Part shown: positions 12,406 to 25,028 of the stretch, piece after piece
Layout: each line of letters opens with the position of its first letter
Numbering within the stretch: position 1 is the stretch's first letter
Assembly: GCF_020497125.1 (NCBI RefSeq)
Contig: NC_059073.1
Location: 10,189,225 to 10,253,224 of the forward strand
DNA from: Mauremys mutica
Lineage: Eukaryota; Chordata; Testudines; Geoemydidae
Reading direction: 5' to 3'
Length of the DNA: 64,000 nt
Made by a program: the position numbers and the translations under genes
The notes under the pieces: generated by a model
Database searches by the model: none
What the model was told of the DNA's origin: nothing
The model's input: the letters and a program-made list of their open reading frames with translations, nothing else

Positions 12406-13650
12406 CTTTTTCATGACTTAAAGTACTAGCGCAACTGGTGATGTATATATGTTTATACCATTGAGAGTATCTTGAGAAAATCCAAGAGATAAGTTATAAT
12501 AATAACCTGTATTTATTTAGTGTCTTTCATTGTGAAAGATCCTACAGTGCTTACATGTTAAATGCAAGAAGAAAAAATAAATACATCTACTGTTGATTCA
12601 ACATTGAGGTTCAGACATCAAACATTCAAAAAGAGAATTTTTTCTTCTGGATTTGTGTTAGTCACTTTTCTGTGTCTTGCGTATTTTGTGGCATAGATTA
12701 AATAACATAAGTAATAAGAGCCAACCTATGTTGTTGATTTACAAGAGTCTCATTGTTAGCTTTAAAAATCTGCTGGGCTGATTTTTATAAATCTTAAGTC
12801 GTTGTGGAGTGCAAAACCAGCCAAGTTTCTAGCTGCAACCATTCCAGTGGGAACATATGGAAAGGTAGCTTTGTTTGTTTGTTTGTTTGTTTTTCCCAGT
12901 TGCAAAATTTGAAAGCACCTCTTTGGCTCAAAGTTAAAAAAAAAAATCACTCCGGCTGAGACAAAACATGGAATTTGTGTGAGGAAGTCCTGAACAACTG
13001 AAACAGGAAGCTTAGAATGGAAGCTGGAACTCAGCTTTTAAAATATAATGAAGTCATTCAGTGTCTCCCCTTCCCAGCAAGAGCCTCATGAGTTGCCTCT
13101 TGCAACTGTAGTAATTGTACCTGTAAAATCTAGAATATTCTGAGTTGGCAAAGTTCAAAAGACGTGTTCACTGGCAGCAACTGCAGCTTGGGGGACTAAA
13201 CCGCACAATGAAGTGGGGCGGGGCGCAACTTGTGAAGGAGGACCTTACCCCCTACCCCGCAGGGTTAACTTGATGCATTTTTTGTTGTTGACATGGTTGA
13301 AGCAAGGAACCAGGAAAATGATCTTTGCTGCAGTATTTTGCATGGATATGAGTGGGGCATGATGGGATTTATTGAGGCCAGAAGGAGGAGGTTGCAGCAG
13401 TCAAGATGCAAGCGGATGAGGCCTTGGATGAGAGTTTAAACTGTTCTTGGTAACTGCCCTAGAGCCCAGGGTGCTCATTGTGAGGGTCAGCCTGCTCTTA
13501 ACTTGCAGGTCTGTGCCTACTGTAATTTGCCACTCATGGTGATCTCTGGCCTGACTGAAGGCTTTTTACAATTCCCATGGGAGGTAAGGATGCTCATCTA
13601 CATAAAAGATCAGGCCCATTGCTCCAGGCCAGTCCTGCATTGGTTTCTCC
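12406..13650. other. Intron, nothing recognised
   Basis: It contains a (GTTT)n microsatellite near 12868-12891. No coding signal. Confidence 0.35.
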
Positions 13651-13654
13651 AGCA

Positions 13655-14316
13655 TCCATCATAAACATAAGAACAAAAGAACGGCCATACTGGTTCAGAC
13701 CAATGGTCGATCTAGCCCAGTATCCTGTCTTCCGACAGTGGCCAGTGCCAGGTGCTTCAAAGGGAATGAACAGAACAGAATCAAGTGATCCATTCCCTAT
13801 CGTCCACTCCCAGCTTCTGACAAACGGAGGCTAGGGACACCCAGAGAATGGGGTTGCATCCCTGACCATTTTGGCTAATAACCATTGATGGACTTATCCT
13901 TCATGAAATTATCTAATTCTTTTTTGAAGCCAGTTATAGTTTTGGCCTTCACAGCATCTCCTGACAATTATCTCCACCGGTTGACTGTGCGTTGTGTGAA
14001 GAAGAAGTTCCTTTTGTTTGTTTTAAACCTGCTGCGTATTAATTTCACTGGGTGTCTCCTGGTTCTTGTGTTATGTGATGGGATAAATAACACTTCCTTA
14101 TTCACTGTCTCCACACCATTCACGATTTTATAGACATCTCTCATATCCCTCCTCAGTCGTCTCTTTTCCAAGCTGAACAGTCCCAGTCTTTTTAATCTCT
14201 CCTCATATGGAAGCTGTTCCATACCCCTAATCACTTTTTCTTTTTTACCCTTCTCTGTACAATTCCAACAGAGATTTGGAAAAGGTACAGAGAAGGGCAA
14301 CAAAAATGATTAGTGG
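13655..14316 (-). mobile_element. CR1 LINE 3' fragment with inverted 5' end
   Basis: The main part (13655-14267) is minus strand. It encodes a broken RT C-terminus, '[20 protein letters not shown]' and onward to '[14 protein letters not shown]', and ends in the 3' region 'tactggttcagaccaatggt' (read on +). At about 14268 the orientation flips: 'aaaaggtacagagaagggca' to 14316 is the same RT region on the + strand. The inversion at the 5' end suggests twin priming during insertion. Confidence 0.75.
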
Positions 14317-14319
14317 GAG

Positions 14320-15475
14320 ATGGGGTTACCAGAACAGCACACAGTCTGCAAAAGGGCCTCGGCCTTCCATTCTGTACGTGTGCCCTTCGGGCACACCGGA
14401 AGGGAGGGGCGCACAGAATGTTTGTGGAGTGGCAGTTTAACTGCCATGATGGTTTTTTATGGAGAAACCACTGATGGGACAGGGGTGGGAGCTGGAACGG
14501 ATTTGGGCTCAGTCACAATGGTTACCTATTACATGGGAGGGCGGGAAGGATTTTTGCCTGAATAAAAACCTCAGCATTTGGATGATTCATTGGCTTGGAG
14601 AGTGATGCCTCCTCACATTTACAGCTTGTGACCAGCCTCTAGTTTGGAACCGAATGGGATGGAATGAGACTCAGGGAGGAGATGAGCGAGAGCATGGGTG
14701 AGCGGAAAGCAGCAATGTTGTTTCTTAGCCCCTCAGGAGTTGCATACTAAGGCAAGCCAACCATAAACAAAACCTCGGTTAGGTAATTACCGGGGGGGTT
14801 ATGCTGCCTTCTGAAGCATTTGGCATTGGCCAGTGTCGGAGGAGGAGAAACTGATTGTTTGATCTGTTCTGGTATAGCAGTTCCTATGGTCCTAACAAAG
14901 TGCAGGTTGATGAGAATTAATGCACCCTGTCTAGGAGTGGGGAAAAATGAATGTCGGTAGTATAAGGATAAACAAAGCATTACCCATGAAGATCAGCACG
15001 CAGCTGCAGCCACCCTTGTCTCTAATACAAGGGTGTGAGGTTTGCAGAGACTCGGGATCCCAGCAAGCAGTCATCTCTCTCTCTCAATGGAAGGCTGCTC
15101 CGATGAAGATGGACAGTTGCATGTGGGAGCTGTAGAACCAGAGGCTGTATCACTGTATTAAAGAAGGAGGTGGCCACAGTCTGCTCCATTTTTACACTAC
15201 CTCAGTGCTGCTCTGGGATCCACTGGACTAATCTGATGACATCATGAATGTGAGATTTACCTTTTTGTTCTTAATTATTAAAAAGAATAAAGACTCTTTA
15301 ATGTGGCAGGCAATTGACTATGCAACCCATGTGACCTTTGTGGGGTGTCTTATTTTAGGATTTCAAATCTGCATCTCAAATTCAGGATGAAAAGGACATA
15401 CCAAAAGTCTTCCAGGCTGTACAGTTGGGGTAGATGCTTAACAGTGGTCAGACATGCTTGGAGTTGAACTGATTT
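14320..15475. other. Intron, nothing recognised
   Basis: No exon or repeat that I can name. Short frames have no family signature. Confidence 0.3.
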
Positions 15476-15479
15476 CCAT

Positions 15480-15775
15480 ATTTGGGGGACAGGAGGCCCA
15501 ATTTCCCCACGGGAGATAGTGACGGTTACCTTGAGGGGGTCACAGAACATATCGACAGTGACCTTGTTCTTCTGGAGTGTGGAGCAGAGCTCATTCATGG
15601 TCGCCAAGATCATTTTCCTTTCTTGCTACTCTCTCACCATATCTCTTTGCTGGACTGTCTCCATTGGCTCTTCATTATCCAACTAAAATTTAGATTAGCC
15701 TTGCCTTCCATATGCCCCAGAACTCTATTCCAGTTTAACCTCTTGCATGGCCTCCTTCCTTTTAATTAATTTATA
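15480..15775 (+). repeat. Possible old LINE RT C-terminal fragment (L2-like)
   Basis: Around 15649 the + strand reads 'LDCLHWLFIIQLKFRLAL', which resembles the 'LHWLPV..R..FK' segment near the C-terminus of L2 and related LINE reverse transcriptases. The rest is too degraded to place. Confidence 0.3.
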
Positions 15776-16266
15776 ATAGACGGTTCCGTCTTCTCCTTCC
15801 TCTATTACATATTTTGCTCCTTTCATGCCACTCCTTATCCTTAGATCATTAATTTAAACTGAGCATTCTTCTGTACCGCCTCTGAATCTTTTTAGAAAAT
15901 GTACCACAGAAAATAACCAAAGGGCACTCTTGGGCTTGTGTTGTTCAGTTGTAAGGTCTATAGGGGAGAGATTTTCTTTAGTTTTCTGAGTTGTGGTAAA
16001 TCTTTCTGTACAGTTATGATCTATACAAAAAACAAGTATGTATAATACACCCTCAAAATGCAAAAGGATTATTCCACATTATTAATGTCCTCTAATGGAG
16101 TTAGTATTGTCCGACCTTCAGCTCTTGCTTTGCTCTTGTGTTTTTATGTGTCCATATGTTAGTTATTAGTGAATGGGTTTGAAAGAAACCCCATTTAAAC
16201 ATATAAATACTTTTGTCTGAAATGTGGTGTCATTTTTTTCTCTTTTCTTTCTTTTTGTGTTGACAG
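15776..16266. other. Intron, nothing recognised before exon B
   Basis: AT-rich sequence ending in the T-rich tract and acceptor of exon B. Confidence 0.35.
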
Positions 16267-16336
16267 TGACTTCCTTGGAAAGAACCCTTCGATCCCTTGG
16301 GACATCGAATGATACGCAAGAGCTGCGAGATGGACT
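16267..16336 (+). CDS. TSNARE1: TSNARE1 internal exon (exon B), syntaxin N-terminal domain
   Basis: The exon is 70 nt long, preceded by a T-rich tract ending in gttgacag and followed by gtgagt. Joined in phase to the exon at 1046-1123 it reads VTSLERTLRSLGTSNDTQEL then RDG, ending in phase 2 (CT of a probable Leu codon). The segment 'L..LGT..DTQELRD' is the loop-helix junction found in the STX7/STX12/TSNARE1 N-terminal domain. The intron between the two exons is about 15.1 kb. The expected continuation (a helix with a Q-Q-E-T-N-like segment) was not found to the end of the window, so the next exon probably lies beyond 64 kb. Confidence 0.75.
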
Positions 16337-16992
16337 GTGAGTCTATTTTGTATTGCTGGGGATCTCTGTCTCTCTCGTTCCATATTATTCCCATCTATTT
16401 TCTCTCCCTCTCCCCCTTTATAAAGCTGGACCACTTTTTGCACAACTCCTTTTTGTTACTTCACATTTACGATTAATGTTGGTAGGAAGTGTATTGATTC
16501 TATAAAACTTCCCTTGTGCTGGTTTGAGAAAGATGGTGAGTGGATGAAGGAAAACGACTGGTTAATTATTTTTTTAATGTGAATGTGATGGCCAGAATTG
16601 GAAGCTGAAGTAGGTTTTCCTTGCCAAGAACAGTCAAGCAAAGTGGATAGAAGAAGGGGTAATGGGAAGACATAAATTTATAGCAGAAACCAGCTTATTA
16701 TGGTGTCAAAACTGGCATGGGTCAGAACACATCAAATGACACAAAATAGTATGTTACATCTCACTTCTAGCAGATTTGGGTAGTCTCTCTCTCTCTCTCT
16801 CACGCCAACACACACACATTTTCATTGTATACACACTAAAATGGCTTTTCTAAGTGTGGTGCAATTTGCTATTAAAATGCTTCTTTTATAATGGACAACA
16901 TAACAAAATCAGACATAGGAATCAATTCTATCCTCCTTTTTATGAACGTAGCTCATGGGACATACATCTCATGGCAGAATTTCACTCTTATT
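16337..16992. other. Intron with CT/CA microsatellite
   Basis: A (CT)n tract at about 16786-16801 is followed by a short (AC)n tract. The rest shows nothing recognisable. Confidence 0.4.
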
Positions 16993-17351
16993 CATAGGCG
17001 CCGACTCTGTGGGTGCTCTGGGGCCGGAGAACCCATGGGAAAAAAAGTAGTGGGTGCTCAGCACTCACCAGCCGCAGCTGTTTGACGGCACCCCCAATCA
17101 GCTGTTTGACGGCACCCCCAATCAGATCATCAGATGCCACCAAACAGCTGATGGGTGCGGGGGAGGGCGGAGAGCAGTGAGTGGGCGGGAGCCTCGGAGA
17201 GGGGATGGAGCAGGGTGAGAAGATGTGGAGTGAGGGCAGGGCCTTAGGGCAGGTGGTGGAGCAGAAGCAGGAAGAGGCGGAGTGAGGGTGGGGCCTTGGG
17301 GCAGAGCAGGGGTGGGGCACCCCTTGGGAAAAGAAAACCTCAGCACCTATG
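16993..17351. mobile_element. Non-autonomous hAT-type element ('cataggcgcc' family)
   Basis: The ends are cataggcgccgact at the left and cagcacctatg at the right, flanked by exact 8-bp duplications ctcttatt (16985-16992 and 17352-17359). The interior is GC-rich. It contains a perfect 24-bp tandem duplication at 17075-17098 and 17099-17122. No transposase is present. A truncated relative lies at 45168-45590. Confidence 0.85.
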
Positions 17352-18115
17352 CTCTTATTCCCGGTTACATTTTCTCCTTTTAAAGATGGAACCCAAGATT
17401 TCCACCTTCTTTCTCCCTACTTTACCCCTCCAAGATCCTATAGTGCAGCCAACACTCTCTGGAACAGGAGGATGGGACAGAAGTAATTTTTCAAGCCTGC
17501 GGTGTCCTTGCTGATTGTTCACCACCGGGCTGCTACTTTTTGTTGATGTTTCACCCACACAGAACGTACAGGTGTGTCTGAAATATCCAGCACAAAGCTG
17601 GTGTGTTTACCTGAATGTAACTGCTGCATTTAGCAACATGGCAGGTGTGTACTTTCTAGATGTAGCTAATGCCCTAAGCTGTATGTAGGCATAGCTACCT
17701 TGCCTCCTGGATGCACTGAACAGTTCAGCACTGTAGTTGCCATTCTGAGATAGCATTACCTAGTGCATTAGTCATGGCAGATGGTGGTTTACCTGAGAAA
17801 TGTAGTATAGTCAGCTGTTCCTCAGGTGCTGCTCCTTGTTAATTGTTCAGAAGAGATCTCTGAGCTGTGTGTTTTATCTCTGCAGCAAACAGTTACGGTT
17901 TAATCTCTTCCCCCCCTCCTCAGCACCCAACCCCCCTTGTTCTGAGACTGTCACACATTTCTCCTTGAGTATCCTCTAACCCTGAAAATGTTCAGGGAGC
18001 AATGAGTGGACATTTGGTAAGTTTATTACTTTTAGCATCACCGTGAAGACAACATTTGGGTAGAATTTTATTTAGATAATAAAATTGCCACACATTCTGG
18101 TTTTGTATTTTGTGT
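17352..18115. other. Intron, nothing recognised
   Basis: No coding or repeat signature that I can name. Confidence 0.3.
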
Positions 18116-18119
18116 CTAC

Positions 18120-19100
18120 ATCTCTCTGATTAGAGTGAAATTGGTGTGTGTGTGGGCGGGGGAGAGGGGACTTAACAATAAATAGGTTCCATTGTATTTA
18201 TGTGTGATGAAAGGCCCTGCAAGATAGATCTCTAGATCCAGCACAGTCACTGCCAACTCTTGTCTCTTCCTCGGTCCTGTTGGCATCAGCCCAGTTGTTT
18301 GTCTGCCACAGCTGTTTGCAACACGCTTCACTGGGAATGGAGGCCTTTGCCCCTGTCCTATTGCCCACGATCTGAGTGGTGGGGTTTAAGTTCCAGAACC
18401 TCTTTGCCATCCGGAACCCCTCTTTTGAGGGGTGCAGGGTGAACCTTCTCCACACACAACAGCAGATTGCTTCGTAAGAACAAGATTATTTTAAAACCAA
18501 AAAATGGAGTTAAAAAATGGCTTGCGTTAACATACCTAGCTTTATAGTTGGCATAAGCTAAACCAGGCCAGACATTCTCATTGAAAATTACAAAGGGAAA
18601 ACAGTCCTCAAGTATTCCAAAAAGCAATCTGTGTCTGACTTCAGTTCCTACCCCATCCAGTTCTGAGAGAAAGTGAATCTCAGCTGTCTTTCATGCATTC
18701 AGAGATCTCGCCACACCCTGTGGCAATTTTGTGTCCAGCCAGGCTTCCCATCCTACTCAAGAGCAACACCTCCACTCTGCAAACAATTTTTCTGAATTAC
18801 CTACATGTACAACTAAGTGGGGTAAGGTGAGGGGATTGCTGCTTTCTCTCTGGGTTTGTCTAGTCAAGGTCTAAGAGATGTCCCACTGAGGATACAAAGA
18901 CCTTTAATAGCTGCCTTTTGAAAGATTAACAACACACTCCAGACGTTGTATTTCAAAGACTGGCCTGCCTCAGAAGTAAAATGGTTTGTTCACTTGTTCA
19001 ATAAGTATGGCAGTTTCACCAGGTTTCACCCCCTCAAGCTCTTTGGCTATTAAATAGTATTTTATTTACAGACATACTCATTCTGTCACAAAGGGTCACC
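18120..19100. repeat. Unclassified repeat-like block, possibly LTR derived
   Basis: The wording 'cacacaacagcagattgctt', 'aacaagattattttaaaacc' and the A/T-rich body resemble retroelement debris in turtles. No ends were found. A GT-rich tract is near 18146. Confidence 0.22.
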
Positions 19101-19714
19101 GGTGTCCAGGGCTGGAGTGCACATAATTCAGGGGTCCTGGCAATGTGTATTCCTTCCTCCCCCTCTAGTGGCAGGTCTGCATAAAAGATAACAGCCTTCT
19201 AATGCTGTCAGTTGCTTTATTAACTCAAGGGTTAGAATACTGTGCTGTGGATTTAAAGATCCCAACCCTGCTGATGATCCATGTGCGGGACAATATGGTT
19301 CCACAGAATTAAATATTTGGTGGGTGTTTTTGTTTTTGTTTTTTGTTTTTCCAATTTTGAAGCTTTAAAACTTTTTAAGCTTTAAAACACTTAGTTTGGC
19401 GATGTACTTTCCTATGTTAAAAAAATGTTAAGGTTGCATCGTCAAGCACTCAAAAGGCCATAATCCAGGGTGCTTTTGTAACCTTAATTTGGTCCCCTTT
19501 TGCATATGCATTATGATGATACGGTCTTTAATTACTTGATCACATGTTGTTTCTTCCACAGGACCCTTGCCTCATTCAGTGCACAAGATGGACGTGCTCA
19601 GGGTATAAATCAGGGTTGTGTAGTGAAGAAGGCTGTTGTCGGTAGGACCTCTGCCTCATTTGTTGCAATAGTTGGAAGGTGTGTAGTGAATGATTCAGAG
19701 GATGCAGGGAGAGA
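19101..19714. other. Intron, nothing recognised
   Basis: No coding or repeat signature that I can name. An acceptor-like site at about 19561 is not followed by a conserved peptide. Confidence 0.3.
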
Positions 19715-20010
19715 AAGGATGGTTTCATGGTTAAGGCAGTTGAATGCTGCCCTGAAGAACTGAAATCTATTTCTGCCCCTGCCACACAGTTTCTGTGTGA
19801 GGTTGGGTCAGTCACTTAAACCAAAATGTTCATTGCTGGCTGTGAAGGGTATGTTCCTCATTTTCTGGTTGCCCGACATTAGATGAGTGACTTTTCTGGG
19901 CCTTAGTTTCTGTTCCTCATCTGTAAAATGGGCACAATAATATCACCTGTTCTCACAATGGTGTGAAGATATATTGAATAATGTTTGTAAACTACTGTGA
20001 GAGCATCAGT
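19715..20010 (+). repeat. MIR-like SINE
   Basis: A tRNA-like head ('tttcatggttaaggcagttg', 19724) is followed by 'gaggttgggtcagtcactta' and 'cctcatctgtaaaatgggca' (19914), then 'caatggtgtgaagatatatt'. The order is that of MIR. About 50 nt near 19820-19880 do not fit and may be a small insertion. Confidence 0.65.
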
Positions 20011-21065
20011 GAAAAGCCTATGAGGAAATTAAGAATTCTGTATTCAAGCGCTGGGTTTGGTTGTGGTGCAGTAAATAATGCAAGAGCACCACACATTGAA
20101 TGAGGAGTATCAAATGGAATATTCAATAGTTACCCATCAAAGGAATACTGCCTATTCTGTGCATTGAATGAGGCCAGGTGTTTGGTAGAAAAAATGGTAT
20201 ATGATCATGTAATTAGACTGTCATGATGCATATGCACAAGAGGGCTGAATTAAGGTTGCACAGGCAAGCTTAATCCCAGCATTTCCTAACTTTTGGGTGC
20301 TTCACTTTGCTATCTTAATGGTCTTTTAACATAGGTTTTTTGAAGGTATAGAAGTACAATGCTTTTGTTAAGATTTGTGTAACGGCTCTGATGTAAGTAC
20401 TGTGCTGAAAATAAAGTCCAAAATACTTGGAGAATAATGAATTTAGCTGAACAGCTCTGGCATGAGACAAGGGCAATGGTTCTTTTCCCAAGTGAAGGGG
20501 AAAGCAGAGCTTTTGAATTGCTTTTGGTACTCGGCTTTCAGCCATGCTGTATCCCTGCTAAGCACCTGTTCTCCCTTGGGGTGCATACTGTGCCAAAAGA
20601 CATCTATGGCTCACCACACTGTTATTCAACAGCCGTGATAGAAAGAAAACGATCATATATCTCATTGGTTATTGAAATTCCTAAGTAACCAGCAGAACTT
20701 TTCAGGAAGGTTAATTACTTCATCAATTCGGTTTGTCTTCCCACTACCCCAAAAGCCAGCATCACATGCTATGAAGAACTGCCAGCGTATTTTGTGGAGA
20801 AGGTTACCCAAATGTGGGATACTCTCTTCACTGAAAAAGAATCATACGGTGCTCCCAGAAAAAGAAACTTCTCACTCCCAGTTTGAGGCCTGCCTGCGTA
20901 ATGAGAAACACTTGAGACACTACCAGAAATTGGAATCACCACATTCAACTCAAGCCCAGGCCCCTCATGTTTTGTTTATTAAATATTCAGAAAAAAAAAG
21001 TCTAACTGAAAATTCTTGGTGCCCCTGAATCTGGAGTAGGAGTAGAGGTTATTTTATCTCTGTAC
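20011..21065. other. Intron, nothing recognised
   Basis: Two overlapping frames (20437-20688 and 20672-21028) have no family signature and no splice or coding support. Confidence 0.3.
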
Positions 21066-21545
21066 TTGGCACTGGTGCCACTGGAAAGACTCCAGCGGAG
21101 GGCAACAAAAATGATTAGGGAGCTGGAGTACATGACTTATGAGGAGAGGCTGAGGGAACTGGGATTGTTTAGTCTGCAGAAGAGACGAATGAGGGGGGGA
21201 TTTGATAGCTGCTTTCAACTACCTGAAGGGGGGTTCCAAAGAGGATGGATCTAGACTGTTCTCAGTGGTAGTAGATGACAGAACAAGGAGTAATGGTGTC
21301 AAGTTGCAGTGGGGGAGGTTAGGTTGGATATTAGGAAAAACTTTTTCACTCAGAGAGTGGTGAAGCTCTAGAATGGGTTACCTAGGGAGGTGGTGGAATC
21401 TCCTTCCTTAGAGGTTTTTAAGGTTAAGCTTGACAAAGCCCTGGTTGGGATGATTTAGTTGGGAATTGGTCCTGCTTTGAGCAGGGGGTTGGACTAGATG
21501 ACCTCCTGAGGTCCCTTCCCACCCTGAGATTCTATGATTCTATGA
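21066..21545 (+). mobile_element. CR1 LINE 3' end (young subfamily)
   Basis: It begins in the RT thumb region ('[20 protein letters not shown]' on +) and runs to the 3' tail ending 'tctatgattctatga'. It is close to the same region of the CR1 at 35596-37213 but has frame breaks, for example a longer G-run near 21195 (the longer copy has six G). Confidence 0.85.
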
Positions 21546-22080
21546 CTGCTGCTGGAGTACTGAGTCCAGTTCTGGTGTCCGCAATTCAAGACGGATATTG
21601 ATAAATTGGAGAAGATGCTGAGAAGAGCCACAAGAATGATTAAAGGATTAGAAAACCTACCTTATAGTGATAGACTCAAGGAGCTCAATCTGTAAAGCCC
21701 AGCAAAGACTTGGTGTAAAGCCCAGGTGTGACTTGATTACAGTCTATAATTACCTACATGGGAAGCACGTATTTTAATAAAGAGTCCTTCTCTCTAACAG
21801 AGAAAGGTATGACATGATCCAATGGCTGGAAGTTAAAGCCAGACAAATTCAGATCTAAAATAAGATGTAAATTTTTGACAGTGAGAGCAACTAACCATTG
21901 GAACCATTTCATGGTCATGGTGGATTCTCTGTCACTGATAATTTTTAGATCAAGATTGGATGTTTTTCTTGAAGAGATGCTCTAGGTATTATTTTGGGGA
22001 AGTTCTATGGCCTGTGTTGTATAGGAAGTCAGACTACATAACCACAATGGTCCCTTCTGGCTTTAGAACCTGTAAATGTA
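21546..22080 (+). mobile_element. Older CR1 LINE 3' fragment
   Basis: It starts 'ctggagtactgagtccagtt' and contains 'agccacaagaatgattaaag', 'gatccaatggctggaagtta' and the end 'ttctggctttagaacctgta'. It is the same older subfamily as 6430-6898 and directly abuts the younger CR1. Confidence 0.75.
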
Positions 22081-23470
22081 TTAGTTAAAGACACTTGAGA
22101 TCACTGGGGTCCCTTCTTGATGGAGATGCTTACTGACACCTTTGTAGAGGGACACATGCCATCAGTTCCAAAATATTCAATGGTTTGGCCAGTACTCAGT
22201 AAGACATCACTGGACTGTACAGATCTAGCGAATTTACTCCTGGTATCTAACCTCATTTTCTTGAACAAGCTAGTTGAAAAGGTAGGAGAAACCCGTCTTT
22301 TGCTACACCTCTCCACTGTTGAGATCCTGGAGCTCTTTCTATCAGGTTTAAGGGTAGGCTACAGGATGAAAATGGCACTCATTATGCAAATAGATAACCA
22401 CCCCTTGCCCGGAGGACGTTTTTTTCTTTTTACTAGATCGGCAGCATTTAGAAAGACTAATCCCCATATGCTCTTATTACTAGATCTATAGTGTTCAGTA
22501 CTGCTTATCCCCGATATGCTTTTATATTACCTTCAAATCATTGGGGGGGAAGCCTGACTATTCTTTATATTAACTTTAAATTTTATAACTTTCAGGTTTT
22601 GGCTTTAAAAATATCCCCCATTAAAATGTTTTGGGGTTTTTTTATTCCTAAGAAATTCAAATTCTTTTTTTAAAAAGTGAAGAGTAGAAAGGTATTTTAG
22701 AGTCATAATTTCCTGAAAGAAGATTTTTAAGTAAATCAGACAGAAGCTTTTAAGTGTCAGCATGTTTAACTGAGGGTAGGATTTTAATAATATTTTATAG
22801 GGGGTTGTTATTCTTTTTGTATAAGCTTAAAAAAGATTTCCATAAATATTTTGAAGTGTCATTTTGATTCCATTAATATGTTAAACCCTTCAAAGTAATA
22901 CCTTCTCTGTTCAACTCAAAGCAGCTGGATTAACGTTATCTGTCCTTTATTTATCACTACTGCCATCAGTTTCTGACATGAAAAATCTTATTGGTTTGAC
23001 AGTAAAACAGGGTTACCAGACTGCACCATTTACATTTAACTATAATACCCTTGCCTCATTAATAACTTTGTCTTATATTTATGTGACATCTCTTATCCTT
23101 TAGAATCCTAAAACACCAGAAATGTGACATCTATATGATAAATTGCAGAAGCGTGTGATAAACTGGGGGACGTCAGAAAAATAAATTTATCGCACACCTT
23201 TGACCACTTCATCTGTCCTCTGGCCATTAATCCGCTTCTCTGAGACTTCTCTTAGCATTCCAACCCCCAGGTGGCTTCAAACAGCTGCCATTTTTTTTTT
23301 TAAAATCAGCCTGCCTGGGAGACTGTGATGAGGTGTTTACCCCCACGCTGGCAGTGAAAGGGTTAATTGAAGCCGGAGAACAATTAGGGCTCCTGTTCGC
23401 ACCTGGAAGCTGCCCCAGGCCCAATTTAGGATTAATTAACTGGGGAGGAGCTCCGTGGCTGAATTAAAGA
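22081..23470. other. Intron, nothing recognised
   Basis: AT-rich. The frames at 22117-22491 and 22101-22316 overlap on opposite strands and carry no family signature. Confidence 0.35.
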
Positions 23471-23474
23471 TGAG

Positions 23475-23790
23475 AGCTGAGAGTCAATAGTTAGAACACT
23501 GGACTGGGAGAACTGACACTATTTCCTATTTCAGCCACTGACATGCTGTGTGACGTTGGGCCAGTTTTCTTCCAATTGTCTTTCCTAAAATTAAAACATA
23601 CATATTCCTAGCTTCATTAGAACTTGCAGGTTCCCAGCATAGCTAAAAATCAAGCTCCTTATTTGAAGTTTAGAAATGATAACCTTAACTTCTCCAAGTC
23701 TTGTTTTTGCTCTGTGTAAAATAGAGATTATACTGACCCACCTTTGTAAAAGTACTTTGAAATCTTGTGGTGAAATGTACAGTGTAGATT
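23475..23790 (+). repeat. MIR-like SINE, diverged
   Basis: 'gagtcaatagttagaacact' (head), 'gctgtgtgacgttgggccag' (23549), 'tctgtgtaaaatagagatta' (23711) and 'aaaagtactttgaaatcttg' follow the MIR order. Confidence 0.55.
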
Positions 23791-24636
23791 GATTGATTAT
23801 TTTATTCTTATTTATTTCTTCAGACTGTTTAATTTATTTATTACCCATTCTGATCTCACCGTTTCAATAATATTCAAGTCTTCTCTTCTGCTTCCATGAA
23901 CAGAAAACTGATATTTTTGTTGTTTTGCTTTATTTCTTATATAGTTATAACTTGGTATCATGAAACGATAATTCAGTAGGCTAAAGAAAAATGGCTTTAA
24001 AACTTTTAATCACTTCTCCATCGCCCTCCTGTACAGAAAGAGAGCAAGCTGACTTTCACCATCTGTTGGCATTGCCAGCAATGGACAATAGTTTTGTTGT
24101 CTGATGTAGACTGTCCACAGGCATAAAGCTTGGAAAATGCTGCATTATTAGATGCTAACTGCAGTGACGAACCTTTGGATTCTTAGGCACATTTTTGTAA
24201 ACACCCCTAGGTCAAAAACTCTTTAAAGAAATGTCTTGGGTCCTGGTAAACTGTAGTCCCCGTGGTTGCACATTGCACAGTGCAGTTCATCGATAGAATG
24301 GAAAGGGGCTTGTGGGAAGATGATTACTTAATATTTCATGTATACACACACGGTATATGTTGCTGTCAGGGCCAGGCATTCCCTTTGCAGTCAAGTTCTT
24401 AAGGGGCTGACATGTTAATCCAAACATGCTAATATTCAGTGAAATACTTACATTGGCTCTATGTGAGGTCTCCTTTATTTCTTGAGATTTATGTCATCCC
24501 TAAAGCCAGGAGCTTCTGCCCTTCAACTAGCCTGGCATTTCTTCTGATCCTTTGATGTTGATTGTTGGGCTGTGGCATTTTTGGAGCATGTCTATGGAAG
24601 CAATTAATGTTCTCTGGAACATATGCTGATATAACG
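23791..24636. other. Intron, nothing recognised
   Basis: No coding or repeat signature that I can name. Confidence 0.3.
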
Positions 24637-24806
24637 GGGGAGGGATAGCTCAGTGGTTTGAAGTAACATTGGCCTGCTAAACCCAGGGTTATGAGTTTAA
24701 TCCTTGAGGGGGCCATTTAGGGATGTGGGGCAAAAATCTGTCTGGGGATTAGTCCTGCTTTGAGCAGGGGGTTGGACAAGATGATCTCCTGAGGTCCCTT
24801 CCAACC

Positions 24807-25028
24807 AGTTTCTCCTCCCTTGGTTTTCACACCTCAACTGCTAGAACAGGGCCTCATCCTCCCTGATTGAACTAACCTCGTTATCTCTAGCTTGTTTCTT
24901 GCTTGCATATATATACCTGCCCCTGGAAATTTCCACTACTTGCATCCGACGAAGTGGGTATTCACCCACGAAAGCTCATGCTCCAAAACGTCTGTTAGTC
25001 TATAAGGTGCCACAGGATTCTTTGCTGC
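24807..25028 (+). mobile_element. PLE 3' end inserted in the SINE
   Basis: This is about 220 nt of PLE 3' sequence ending 'aaggtgccacaggattcttt'. The SINE word cttccaacc occurs on both sides (near 24797 and 25026), consistent with a target duplication of about 9 nt. It contains a hammerhead-like core. Confidence 0.75.
24946..24983 (+). ncRNA. Hammerhead-ribozyme-like core in PLE tail
   Basis: CCGACGA (core U replaced by C at the second position), stem II GTGGGT-ATTC-ACCCAC, GAAA, stem III AGC-TCAT-GCT, then C. The substitution should disable cleavage. Stem I is not convincing. Confidence 0.45.

Noticed and set aside
19562..19610. Possible exon after 'cttccacag'
   Set aside because: The encoded peptide does not match syntaxin-family sequence and no good donor follows in phase.
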